Shown: one piece after another, positions 25,813 to 36,341 of the stretch
Numbering within the stretch: the first letter of the stretch is position 1
Layout of the letters: each line of letters starts with the position of its first letter
Assembly: GCA_963777975.1 (NCBI GenBank)
Contig: CAVZSO010000002.1
Span: 186,001 to 250,000, forward strand
From: CSP1-4 sp963777975
GTDB taxonomy: Bacteria; Chloroflexota; Limnocylindria; Limnocylindrales; CSP1-4
Direction: 5' to 3'
DNA: 64,000 nt
Program-made: the position numbers and the translations under genes
Notes under the pieces: generated by a model
Told to the model about the DNA's origin: nothing
What the model saw: the letters and a program-made list of their open reading frames with translations, nothing else
Database searches by the model: none

Positions 25813-27435
25813 GTGTCCGACACAGACGGCTTCCAGGTCCCGACGAGCCCGGTCACGCCCGGCCGCGACCGACGTCCCTGGCTGGTCATCGCGACGCTCG
25901 CTGGCGTCCTCGTCGGCGCCATCGCTCTGGCGCATCTGAGCTCCCGACCCGACCTCGCCCGAGTGACGCCGACCGTCGGACCGACGATGCCGCTCGTCGC
26001 CGTCGAGCCGGTCGCCACCGCCCTGCCCCAGATCGAGTGGTTCAGCGCATTGGAGACCCCGCTGCGCGACGTGCTCGTGGAGGGCCGTTCGCTGCGCTGG
26101 CTACGCCTGGTCAGCGGACGGCTGCTCGATGGCTCGCTCGCGGAACCCAGTCGTGACCTGCTCATGCTGGCACCACGTGGCGGCACGATCTGCCTGTGCT
26201 GGCAGGGCTCGCGCTTCGAGACCGGTGATCCCCGAGGCCTGGCCCTGGTGCGAATGGACCGCGACCAGCACGAGCTCTCCCGGACGGCCCTCGTGCTGCC
26301 CTACCTGTTCGACTCGGACGGACCCAACGGTCCGCCACAGGCCGCCCTTCAACCATCCCCAGACGGACGATTCGCCTACCTCGCCCTGGCCGCCCGGTCC
26401 GCGACACGATGGCATGTCAGCCTCCACGTCATCGATCTGGCGCGCGAAGCCATCGTCGGATCCGTCGATCTCTTCGCCGGCCCGCAAGCCAACCTGTCGG
26501 ACACCCGTGAGGTCGAGCTGCCGGTCCTCCGCATCGCGCCGGATGGCCGCCACGCCCTGGTCATGGCGGCGGTCCGACAGGGGACGGCACTCGGCATCAG
26601 TACCTCGACGCCGCAGGCCTGGATCGTCGATCTCGACGGCGCGTCGCTGGGGTCCGTGACCGCCGCCGACGACGTCGCCATCCCGTTCGCCGATGTCTGT
26701 CCGTGGGTCGACTTCGGGACGCCGGATGTCGTGGCGCAGGGCTGTCAGTCCTCGGGCTTCGACCCGGCCGTGTCGTTCGAGATCCACCGGCGCAGTCTCG
26801 ACGGGCGGGATCTGGGCACCATCCAGGTGCCCTCACGGCAGCTCGGCGGCGATGGCGCGCTGCTCGACGCGACCCGCGGCATCGCCTACCTCTGGGACCC
26901 GATCGGCCACCACCTGTCGGCAGCGGATCTGGTGACTGGTAGCGCGCGGAGCGGCGACGTGCCGGACGACCTGGCCGACCCAGACGACGTCATCGTCCTC
27001 GGCCCTCGCCCGAAACCCGGCACGGCCACGACCTGGTCCGATGGTCGCTCCGGGACGGTCGGCAGACCCGAGCGGACGCTCGTCGGGTCACCAGACGGCC
27101 AGCTCTTGTTCGCCATCGGCAGGGGCCCCGAACCCGGCAGCAGCTCCGGCGTCTGGGTCTTCGACGCCCGGACCCTGGCGCTGCTCGAGCGTTGGCCCGC
27201 CAAGGCCGCCTACCAGTCGCTGGCCGTGCTCGACGGCGGGCGCTTCGTGGCCGCCATCGGCAGCCCCGGCTTGAACGAGTCCGGTGGACGAGCGCGCTGG
27301 GGGACTTCGATGACGATCCATGACATCCTCACCGGGCTGCCGGTCGTGCGCATCGGCGACCTGGCACCGGGTGAGCACGTGAGCGTCCCGTGGCCGTTGC
27401 CTGTCGTCGGGCCGGCACGCCGAGGACAGCCCTGA
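25813..27435 (+). CDS. membrane-anchored propeller-like protein of unknown function
   Basis: 540 residues. A single N-terminal membrane segment (about residues 23-43) is followed by a long extracytoplasmic region. Repeated phrases of the kind SPDGRFAYLAL, APDGRHALVMA and SPDGQLLFAIG are spaced through it, the usual look of a WD40/YVTN-type beta-propeller. No catalytic motif is visible. It stands alone between two transporter operons, and its function is unknown. Confidence 0.65.
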   Translation: MSDTDGFQVPTSPVTPGRDRRPWLVIATLAGVLVGAIALAHLSSRPDLARVTPTVGPTMPLVAVEPVATALPQIEWFSALETPLRDVLVEGRSLRWLRLVSGRLLDGSLAEPSRDLLMLAPRGGTICLCWQGSRFETGDPRGLALVRMDRDQHELSRTALVLPYLFDSDGPNGPPQAALQPSPDGRFAYLALAARSATRWHVSLHVIDLAREAIVGSVDLFAGPQANLSDTREVELPVLRIAPDGRHALVMAAVRQGTALGISTSTPQAWIVDLDGASLGSVTAADDVAIPFADVCPWVDFGTPDVVAQGCQSSGFDPAVSFEIHRRSLDGRDLGTIQVPSRQLGGDGALLDATRGIAYLWDPIGHHLSAADLVTGSARSGDVPDDLADPDDVIVLGPRPKPGTATTWSDGRSGTVGRPERTLVGSPDGQLLFAIGRGPEPGSSSGVWVFDARTLALLERWPAKAAYQSLAVLDGGRFVAAIGSPGLNESGGRARWGTSMTIHDILTGLPVVRIGDLAPGEHVSVPWPLPVVGPARRGQP

Positions 27436-27448
27436 TCGAGATCGCCGT

Positions 27449-27464
27449 GCGTCGTCGGCGACGC
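27449..27464. terminator. hairpin between convergent genes
   Basis: GCGTCG-TCGG-CGACGC, a 6-bp stem with a stable tetraloop between the propeller-like gene and livF. There is no T-run; bidirectional terminator role is tentative. Confidence 0.35.
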
Positions 27465-27473
27465 CGGCGCCCG

Positions 27474-28208
27474 TCAGGCGATGCCGAGATAGGCCTTCTG
27501 GACCTGCTCGTTGTCGCGCAGGTTCGCCGCATCCTCCGCGAGCACGATCTTGCCGGTCTCGATGACGTAGCCGCGGTCTGCGACCTGGAGCGCCTTGCGG
27601 GCATTCTGTTCGACCAGCAGGATGGTCGTGCCTCGCGCGTGGAGCTCGCTGATGGTGTCGAAGATCTGGTCGACCAGGACCGGCGCCAGGCCCATCGATG
27701 GCTCGTCGAGGAGCAGCACCTTCGGTGCCGACATGAGCGCCCGGCTCATGGCCAGCATCTGCTGCTCGCCACCGCTGAGGGTCCCGGCGACCTGGGTTTG
27801 ACGCTCTTTGAGGCGCGGGAACATCTCGAACGCGTCGTCGATCCGCGCCGCGATGGCGGCCTTGTCGCTGACCACGTAGGCGCCCATCTTGAGGTTCTCG
27901 GTCACCGTCAGGCGGGCAAAGATGCGGCGACCCTCGGGCACCTGGACGACGCCCTTGGCCATGATCTGGTGGGCGGAGAATGGCCCCAGGTCCTCGCCGT
28001 TCAGCAGGATCTGGCCGCTTCGTGGGCGGATCAGGCCGCTGATCGAGTTGAGGGTCGTGCTCTTGCCCGCCCCGTTGCCGCCGATGAGGGCCACGATCTC
28101 GCCATCCATGACCTCCAGCGATACGCTCTGCAGCGCGTGGATGCTGCCGTAGAACGCGTTGATCTCGACGACCGACAGGAGCGGGATCGGCGCGGCCATG
28201 ACGGCCAT
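27474..28208 (-). CDS. livF: branched-chain amino-acid ABC transporter ATPase LivF
   Basis: 244 residues with Walker A GGNGAGKST, signature LSGGEQQMLAMSRAL and Walker B VLLLDEPSMGLAP, the last being typical of LivF. ATG 28208 overlaps the livG stop (TGATG); a GTG three nt further upstream is also possible. It is the last gene of a complete livJ-H-M-G-F operon importing leucine, isoleucine and valine or related amides. Confidence 0.93.
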   Translation of the reverse strand: MAVMAAPIPLLSVVEINAFYGSIHALQSVSLEVMDGEIVALIGGNGAGKSTTLNSISGLIRPRSGQILLNGEDLGPFSAHQIMAKGVVQVPEGRRIFARLTVTENLKMGAYVVSDKAAIAARIDDAFEMFPRLKERQTQVAGTLSGGEQQMLAMSRALMSAPKVLLLDEPSMGLAPVLVDQIFDTISELHARGTTILLVEQNARKALQVADRGYVIETGKIVLAEDAANLRDNEQVQKAYLGIA

Positions 28209-29035
28209 CACGCGCCCGCCGATCCGTCCGTGGCCGCCACGGTGGACGCCTGGGCTGCGGCTTCCTCCGCGCCCTCGCGGCCCAGGTAGGCCTCGATCAC
28301 GCGCTGATCCTGCTGGATCTCGCGCGGAGTCCCCTCGGCGATCTTCTGGCCGTAGTCGAGGACGGTGATCTTCTCTGAGATGCCCATCACCACGCGCATC
28401 TCGTGTTCGATGAGCAGGATGGTGACGCCAAGCTCGCTGCGCAGCTTGCGGAAGAACTCGGTCATCCGCAGGGATTCCGATGGGTTCATGCCCGCCGTCG
28501 GCTCGTCGAGGAGCAACAGGCGAGGCTTGTTGGCGAGGGCGCGCGCGACCTCCAGCCGCCGCTGATCGCCATACGGCAGCTTGACCGCCAGGCTGTCACC
28601 GCGGCCCTTGAGGCCGACAAACTCGAGTAGCCGGAGGGCCTCCTCGTGGGCGGCTTTCTCCTCGCGACGTTGCGCCGGCGTCCGGAAGATGGCGCCCAGC
28701 CAGGTGGCGTGCAGATGGTTGTGCTGACCGACCAGGATGTTCTCGGCCGCGGTCATCGTCGCGAAGAGGCGGATGTTCTGGTAGGTCCGCGAGATGCCGT
28801 AGTGGGCGATCTCATCCGGCCGCAGCTTGTGGATCGGATCGCCGTCGAAGGTGATCGTCCCCTCGTCGGCCTGGTAGAGGCCGGACAGGCAGTTGAAGAA
28901 GGTCGTCTTGCCCGCCCCGTTGGGCCCGATGACGCTGGCGATGGAGCCCTCCTCGAGCTCGAAGTCGAGCTTGTTGACCGCCAGCAGACCGCTGAAGCGC
29001 TTGGTGACCTGCTCGGCCTTGAGCAGCGTGCTCAC
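28208..29035 (-). CDS. livG: branched-chain amino-acid ABC transporter ATPase LivG
   Basis: 275 residues: Walker A GPNGAGKTT, the LivG-specific ISRTYQNIRLFATMTAAENIL stretch, Walker B LLLLDEPTAGMNP and IEHEMRVVMGISEKI. A poorly conserved Ala/Glu-rich C-terminal tail of about 25 residues follows the family core. Its start overlaps the livM stop by 4 nt. Confidence 0.93.
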   Translation of the reverse strand: MSTLLKAEQVTKRFSGLLAVNKLDFELEEGSIASVIGPNGAGKTTFFNCLSGLYQADEGTITFDGDPIHKLRPDEIAHYGISRTYQNIRLFATMTAAENILVGQHNHLHATWLGAIFRTPAQRREEKAAHEEALRLLEFVGLKGRGDSLAVKLPYGDQRRLEVARALANKPRLLLLDEPTAGMNPSESLRMTEFFRKLRSELGVTILLIEHEMRVVMGISEKITVLDYGQKIAEGTPREIQQDQRVIEAYLGREGAEEAAAQASTVAATDGSAGA

Positions 29036-30848
29036 GGCGCGCCCTGCGGACGCCGCGGCGGCGTCGGCCGATCGTCGCTCGTCGCTTGCGGCGGATCCGG
29101 GGCCGGCTCAGCGGTCTCTTCGAGCTCCTCCGGCTCGAGCAACTCGGACGGTTCGAACTCCGCCAGCTCCTCCGCCGTGCGCAGCTCGCGGCGCGCGATC
29201 CGCGACGGCAGGAGACCCTCCGGTCGCACGATCATGATGGCCATCAGCGCGATGCCGTAGGCCAGGAAGCGATAGTCGGTGAACTCTCGGAAGAGCTCGG
29301 GGAGGCCGATGAGGATGAGGGCACCCAGGACCACACCGGGGATGCTGCCCATGCCGCCGACGATGACGATGGCGACCACGTTGATCGAGAGCTGCAGCTC
29401 GATGCTCGATGAGAAGACGGCGCCGACGAGGCCGGCCGAGATGGCTCCGGCAAGGCCCGCGAAGGCACCGCCCAGCATGTACGCCAGCAGCTTCGTCTGG
29501 ACGAGGTTGATGCCCATGCCCTCGGCCACGTCCTCGTCCTCCCTGATAGCCATCCAGGAGCGACCGAGTCGAGATCCACGCAGGCGGTAGGCCACGAACG
29601 CCACGACCGCCGCGAAGGCGAGGGCGATGTAGTAGATCTGCACCGGGCCGGCAAAGACGTTCGTCGGCGGCAGCACGATGGGCTTGGGGATGTTGGTGAT
29701 GCCCTGCGGCCCACCGAGGATGCCGATGAGCAGGTTCGAGCCGGCCAGGATGCGGACGATCTCGCCGAAGCCGAGCGTCGCGATGGCCAGGTAGTCGCCG
29801 CGGATGCGCAGGATGGGCAGGCCCAGGATGATCGCGAACAGCATCGATGCCACGACGGCGAATGGCACCGCCTGCCAGAAGGTGAGGCCGGCGATGCCCA
29901 GATCGCCGGTCGAGGTCAGGAGCGCCACGGTGTACGCGCCGACGGCGTAGAAGGCGACGAAGCCCAGGTCGAGCAGGCCGGCCAGGCCGAGGGTGATGTT
30001 CAGGCCGAGGCCAAGCAGCACGAAGAGGGCCACGAGGGCGATGACCTGGGCGAAGAAGGGGCCCAACGCGAGCGGGTAGAGCAGGACGAGGATGCCCACC
30101 AGGATGAGCAGCGGCCCCGTGATCAACCGACGCCGCGCGGCGGGCATGGCATCCACACGCTGCCGAGGTCTGGTCGCACGTACCAAGATGGCCAAAGCCA
30201 CCGTGGCGACGAAGACGAGGATCGCGCCAGGCACCGTCAGGCCGTCCGCGCCAAGCAGGTAGCGCGCCGGCACGGCCAGCGGCGTGACCAGCAGTGGCGT
30301 CCGCAGCAGCCCGCCGAAGAGCCCGAAGAAGAACAGTGATCCGAGGCCCCAGACGATCGGTGCCCGGACCTCGACCCGCAGGCCGACCAGCCCGCCACCG
30401 AGTGCACCGGTGACCAGGCCGACCAGGATGGGGACGATGGGTCCGGTCAAGACGACACCGTCCTGCAGCAGGGCATAGAGCTCCGGGGAGGCGTTCAGGA
30501 AGACCGCCCGGACGTCGACGACCGAGCCGATGAGCACGAGCCCGGTCAGGAAGGCCCCGGTGATGGCACCCGCCAGGGCACCCGCGAGGACGGCCTGGAC
30601 CCGGGAAACAGCCTGCGCACGCCGGCCGGCCAGGTAGCCGAAGACACCGAACGTCAGGAGCAGGGTCGCCTGGCCGAGCGAGACGACGCCGACGATGAGC
30701 GGGCGGGTGGCGAAGACCGGCACGATGCCGACCAGGCACAGGTAGATGGCGATGGCGCCGCCCAGGAGCCCGATGCGGAGAACCGGCTGGAACGGCCATC
30801 GATCGGCAGCGACGGGCTTCGTGGTGCCCATGGTCGTGACGGCCGCGC

Positions 30849-30852
<4 letters not shown>
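29032..30852 (-). CDS. livM: branched-chain amino-acid ABC permease LivM with extra N-terminal membrane domain
   Basis: 606 residues, against the 300-420 usual for LivM. The conserved LivM permease starts near residue 220 (LNITLGLAGLLDLGFVAFYAVGAY) and includes LPILRIRGDYLAIATLGFGEI and the coupling-helix region SRLGRSWMAIREDEDVAEGMG. Ahead of it are about 215 residues with six or so hydrophobic segments. After it comes a Glu/Pro-rich acidic tail of about 50 residues. ATG 30852 overlaps the livH stop. No frame break is seen, so the extra parts look genuine. Confidence 0.9.
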
Positions 30853-31925
<1,073 letters not shown>

Positions 31926-31959
31926 GTCCGCGTCTCCGCATCCGGTGACGGTCAGTGAT

Positions 31960-31994
31960 GCGGGGGCGAGCGGGCCCTGCCTGCTCGCCCCCGC
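31960..31994 (-). terminator. strong hairpin between livJ and livH
   Basis: GCGGGGGCGAGC pairs perfectly with GCTCGCCCCCGC (12 bp, 11-nt loop). In the direction of transcription no T-run follows, so it most likely attenuates or stabilises, favouring livJ over the membrane and ATPase genes. The amino-acid ABC operon at 24 kb has the same arrangement. Confidence 0.6.
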
Positions 31995-32043
31995 GGTTTG
32001 GTTCGGCTCCCTCTAGCGAGGGATGGCTACGTTGGAACGGATG

Positions 32044-33357
32044 CTACGGGGTCGGCCAGATCGGCTTGTCCGGCATCTTCAGCTGGTCGACGTTCTCCTG
32101 GGTGATCTGGTATGCGGCGATGACCGGCGCTCCACAGTCGCCCGTGGGGGTGCAGGTCAGGGTGCCCGTCAGACCCGGGAAGTCCTTGGTCGCGTAGATG
32201 GCGTCGCGCAGGGCGCCGAGCGGAACGGACAGCGAACCGTCAGCATTCTCGACCGCGACCTTGTCGAGCGCCGCGAACAGCATGTTCGTGGCGTCGTAGG
32301 CATGGGCATGGAAGACGCTCAAGGGGTTGCCGCCGAACTTGGCGGTGCGCTTGGCGAGGAAGTCCTGGTAGCCCGACCCGAAGGCCGAGAAGTTCGGGCT
32401 GGTCAGGTAGTGACCGACAGCGTTCTTGCCGGCGGCCTTGAGGTAATCGGGCGTGAAGTGGCCGTCGGCGCCCAACGTCTTGACCTTCTCGAGGCCGGCG
32501 ATGCCCGGGATCTGCGAGCTGAGGTAGCCCGAAACCGCGACGAAGTCCGGCATGTAGATGAGGTCCGGGGCGGCCCCGGCGTTGGAGGTGGCGATCTTCT
32601 TGAGGACCGAGGTCATGTCCTTCTGGTCCTTGGTCACGGCCTCCTGCGTGGTGATCGTACCGCCGAGCTTGGTGTACTCGTCGGCGAAGACCTGCTGCAG
32701 GGCCTGTGCGTAGGCGCTGCCGTCATGGATGGTGGCGGCGGTCTTGAGGCCCAGCTCGGTGAAAGCGAACTCCGCTGCGGCCTTGCCCTGGAATGCGTCG
32801 CTGTGCGCGGTGCGCAGATAGCCCGCATATGTCGCGTCGCGATCCGCTGCGGTGAGTGCGGGTCGGGTGTTCGACGGCGAGATGGTCGTCAGCCCAGCGG
32901 CCGTGATGGCAGCGATGCCGCCGACGGTCTCATCCGAGCATGAGGAGCCGATGAGCCCGACGATCGTGCTGTCGGCTGCCAGCTTCTGGGCCGCAGTGGC
33001 GCCGCCCGGAGGCGTGCACAGGCCGTCCTCCGTGGTCAGACGGATGTCGTGACCCTTGAACGTGTTCTTCATGTCGTCGAGCGCGATCTCGACGCCCTGC
33101 TTGGAGTCCTCACCGAGGGTGCTGTCCGCTCCGGACAGGACGCCCCAGAACGCGATGTGGAGCGGCTCACCGGCCGGGATCTCACGGGTGCCGAGCGGAT
33201 CCTCGGCAGGGGCGCTGGCTGGTGCAGTGGCCTCACTGGACGGGGCGGATGACTCCGTCCCCGTACTGGGTGCTGCCGACTCCCCGCCGGTCGGGGTGCA
33301 GGCGGCCGCGACGAGCATCGCGCCGAACGCGAGCGCGCCGAGTTTCCTTCGATCCAT
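32044..33357 (-). CDS. livJ: branched-chain amino-acid ABC transporter, substrate-binding lipoprotein LivJ-like
   Basis: 437 residues from ATG 33357, with AGGAGG upstream. Signal peptide with lipobox VAAAC at residues 16-20, then a 40-residue Ser/Ala/Pro/Thr linker and a type I periplasmic-binding fold: HIAFWGVLSGADSTLGEDSKQGVEIALDD, VGLIGSSCSDETVGG, TISPSNTRPALT. It captures branched-chain amino acids or a related ligand for LivHMGF. It has its own promoter and a strong hairpin behind it. Confidence 0.92.
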   Translation of the reverse strand: MDRRKLGALAFGAMLVAAACTPTGGESAAPSTGTESSAPSSEATAPASAPAEDPLGTREIPAGEPLHIAFWGVLSGADSTLGEDSKQGVEIALDDMKNTFKGHDIRLTTEDGLCTPPGGATAAQKLAADSTIVGLIGSSCSDETVGGIAAITAAGLTTISPSNTRPALTAADRDATYAGYLRTAHSDAFQGKAAAEFAFTELGLKTAATIHDGSAYAQALQQVFADEYTKLGGTITTQEAVTKDQKDMTSVLKKIATSNAGAAPDLIYMPDFVAVSGYLSSQIPGIAGLEKVKTLGADGHFTPDYLKAAGKNAVGHYLTSPNFSAFGSGYQDFLAKRTAKFGGNPLSVFHAHAYDATNMLFAALDKVAVENADGSLSVPLGALRDAIYATKDFPGLTGTLTCTPTGDCGAPVIAAYQITQENVDQLKMPDKPIWPTP

Positions 33358-33812
33358 AGAAGTGGTTCTCCTCCTGTTCAACCGCCTGCCCCGAACGGGA
33401 CACGCGTTCAACGGCCGCAGCCGTGCGCTGGTACCGGGTCGGCCCGCCCATCGGTGGACCGTTCCGAGGATGACGACTCCACCGCTTCGCGGCGACGCGC
33501 TCCCCTGCATCCTCCTCCCGGATCCGACCTCGTGGTCGGGACCGTCCCCAGAAACCACCGCGCAGCTCGATGGCCGCCGATGTGATGCCGTATCATAGGT
33601 GACGGCGTCTCGATTGCAAGATGGTTCCGAGCGCCCCGGGGCGTGTGCGGCTCGGCCCTCCCAAGGGTCGCTGACCCACCCGGTGCGGCGCGCTCGAGCC
33701 GAATGCCCGTGCGACGGGCAAACGTGATCGGTCCCCTGGGACGGGCAACGGTTGCCTGCGATGCCGGTGCTGCGACGAGCGGAGCGCAGGCCAACCCATC
33801 CACGAAGGACGG
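33358..33812. other. gene-free stretch between livJ and the GNAT-like gene
   Basis: These 455 nt hold the livJ promoter and a long 5' leader of about 230 nt. A small hairpin, CCGACC-TCGT-GGTCGG, lies at 33524-33539 within that leader. I see no supported gene. Confidence 0.5.
33592..33619 (-). promoter_or_regulatory. livJ: livJ promoter
   Basis: On the minus strand TTGCAA (33614-33619), a 16-nt spacer and TATGAT (33592-33597), the best -10 in the region, giving a 5' leader of about 230 nt. Confidence 0.55.
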
Positions 33813-34304
33813 ATGACCGCCGTGGAATATCAGGTCCGAGACGCGCGCATCACGGACGCGGAGCGCATCACAGCCCTCCTCGACGCCGGACGGCCGCGAC
33901 CCGCGAGCAACGTTCGAGCCACGCTCAGCGCTGCCGACCTGCTGCGCCAGCTGGTCTATCTGCCCCAGGCCGTGGTGCTGGTGGCCGAAGCGCATCGCAC
34001 CATCGTCGGCGCTGCGGTCCTGGCCCTGCGGCCATCCGTCAGCAGCGGCGGTTTCGTCGGTAGCATCGACTTGCTCGTGGTCGAAGCCGGCCGCGACGTC
34101 GGTGGCGTCAGGGATGCCCTCGTCGCCGAGGTGCTCCGGTCCGCCCGCAACAAGGGCTGCGTCATCGTCGAGATGCCGCGACCCGTATCGGCCGCCGATC
34201 TGGCGGCCTGGGAGGCGTATGGCTTCACGGCCGCGCCCCTGCGACTGGTCTGCGACCCGGTGACCGCAAGGACGCCCCGCAGCCTCGATCCAGTCGGCTC
34301 ATGA
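33813..34304 (+). CDS. GNAT-fold acetyltransferase-like protein
   Basis: 163 residues. The order is that of a compact GNAT: VRDARITDAERITALLD, a central strand VVLVAEAHRTIVGAAVLAL, SIDLLVVEAGRDVGGVRDALVAEVLRSARNKGC and a final WEAYGFTAAPLRLV. The acetyl-CoA loop (R/QxxGxG/A) is degenerate here as GRDVGGVRDALV. ATG 33813 has GAAGGACGG in front. The substrate is unknown. Confidence 0.65.
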   Translation: MTAVEYQVRDARITDAERITALLDAGRPRPASNVRATLSAADLLRQLVYLPQAVVLVAEAHRTIVGAAVLALRPSVSSGGFVGSIDLLVVEAGRDVGGVRDALVAEVLRSARNKGCVIVEMPRPVSAADLAAWEAYGFTAAPLRLVCDPVTARTPRSLDPVGS

Positions 34305-34392
34305 GAGCCGACGACTTGACCGGTGCGGTCCGCCGCGCCGAAGACCGGGACCGCGCCTCGTGGCGCGGCTCGAGCATTAGGAGTGACTTGCC

Positions 34393-36336
34393 TTGAGCAA
34401 GAACGTCGCCGTCTTCGTTGACGTTGCGAACATCTTCTACGCGGCCAAGGCGGCCGGCGTGGACATCGACTACACGACGCTGCTGAAGACGGCCACCGCT
34501 GGCCGCGACTTCGTGCGCGCGTACGCCTACACGGGACTCGATCCCGACAACGACAACCAGCGCCAGTTCCACAGCTTCCTGGCCCGCAGCGGCTACAAGG
34601 TCGTGAGCAAGGACATCCGCAAGTACGGCGACGGGAAGGTCAAGGCCAATCTCGACATCGAGCTGGTCGTGGACATGATGCGCACGGCGCAGAACCTCGA
34701 CATCGCGGTCGTCGTCTCGGGCGATGGCGACTTCGCACCCGCCATCCGGGCCGTACAGCAGATGGGCGTCCGCGTCGAAGTCATCAGCTTCCGCGGCAAC
34801 ACCAGCTCCGACCTCATCGAGGTCGCCGACACCTTCATCGACATCACCCAGATCGCCAAGGTCGAGAAGGGCTCGTCGCGGAGCGGCCGCCGCGTCGCCG
34901 CCGAGGACGACCTGTCGATGACCGAGGTGCCGGACAAGGAGTCCGAGGGTGCACCGCGACGCGGCCGTGGCGGTCGCGGGCGGGGTCGCACCGCCGAGCG
35001 CGAGGACGCCCCGGTCGCCCGCCGCGGTCGAGGCGCCAACGCGCGGCCGTCGCACGACGGCCACCGGCGCCGATCTGGTCGTGCTGCCAGGCGAGAAGCT
35101 GTCCAAGGTCGCCGCCACGGCGGTCACGCCCGAGGACGTCGAGCTCGACGATGCCGATGATGTCGATGCCGAAGCGGTCGAACGGCATGGCGACGGACGA
35201 CGCCGACGGCGTCGACGCGACGGAGGTCGCTGCGCGCTCGGATGCCGAAGGTGAGGTCGACGGCGAAGGCCATCGACGCCGCCGTCGCCGTCGCGGCGGT
35301 CGCGGACGTGGTCGCGGCCGTGGCCAGGATCGAGAGGTCCCGACCGAAGCTGGTGCGCCAGGCGTGGCCAGTGCCGCCGGCAGCACGGACGACGAAGACG
35401 AGGACGACGAGGAGCTGGACGCCTACCCGGCGCCTCGCACGCCGCAGGCGTCGACCTTCGGGTCGGTCTGGGACAGCCAGATCGGGGTGCCCAGCGCACC
35501 GCTCGCCAGCGCCGACCTCGGCGGCCCGACCGCCGACGACGAGGACGAGGATGAGCCGGAGATCCCCGAGTACCTGCTGGCCGAGCGGCGGCAGCGCGCC
35601 GGTCGTCCCGGCGGGCGTCCGGCGCAACCCGGTCGCGGTCGAGGCGGGCGACCGGGCGGTCGCGGTGGCGCCTATCAGTCGGCCGTCGATCGTGAGCGAT
35701 ATGGACGATCGGGTGGCAGCGCCTTCGGCGGCAACGGCGGCAACAGCAACGTTGCCCCGAGGTCCGATCGTGGGCCTCGACCGGACCGCGGACCCCGGTA
35801 CGGCAGCGGCTCGCCGCGGCCCGATCGCGGGCCGCGTACCGATCGGCCGCCGACACGCACGTCGTCAGCCCCGCCGAGTGGCGATCCCTGGAGCGAGGTC
35901 CCGCCAGAGCTGGAGGAGATGCTGCGCGCCGAGCTCGCCCGCAAGGGTGCTGCTCCCCGTGGCGCCCCGTCGACCGAGGCGACCGCTGGCGCTGACGCCA
36001 AGCCGAAGAGCCCGGGCGTCGACGCGACGTCCAGCTGCCGCGGCCGCGACGGCGGAGTCGGTGACCGAGGTCGCCCCGGCATCCGGCGCCGAGGTCAAGC
36101 CCAGGCGTCGCACGCCAGCCCGGAAGGCGACCGCGACCGAAGCCACGGCCAGCGCGTCGGTCGGCCAGGGTGACGCCGTCGTCGCCGAGGCCAAGCCGAA
36201 GCGGCGGGCGCCGGCCCGCAAGACGGCCGCGACGGAAGCCCCCGCAGCGTCGGTCGGAGATGCGCCGGCTTCGGCCGACGCCGAGGCCAAGCCGAAGCGT
36301 CGCACGAGCACACGCAAGGCCCCCACGGAGGCCTGA
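34393..36336 (+). CDS. NYN/LabA-like (DUF88) nuclease-fold protein with long RGG and basic repeat tail (frame changes)
   Basis: About 647 residues if three frame changes (near 35040, 35190 and 36010) are bridged. The first 155 are a NYN/PIN-like domain: AVFVDVANIFYAAKAAGVD, DIELVVDMMRTAQNLD and VVVSGDGDFAPAIRAVQQMG, whose Asp residues form the metal site. The tail has Arg-Gly runs (GRGGRGRGR type), acidic patches (DDEDEDDEE), more RGG, then repeats of the form AKPKRRxPARK. TTG start at 34393 with AGGAG upstream. NYN proteins are usually RNases; RGG and Lys/Ala/Pro repeats commonly bind nucleic acid. It ends 5 nt before holB. Confidence 0.7.
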
Positions 36337-36341
36337 GTCCG

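Noticed and set aside
33408..33995. A 195-codon minus-strand frame upstream of livJ
   Set aside because: No start signal or recognisable domain, and it overlaps the livJ promoter and the GNAT-like gene; I treat the region as non-coding.
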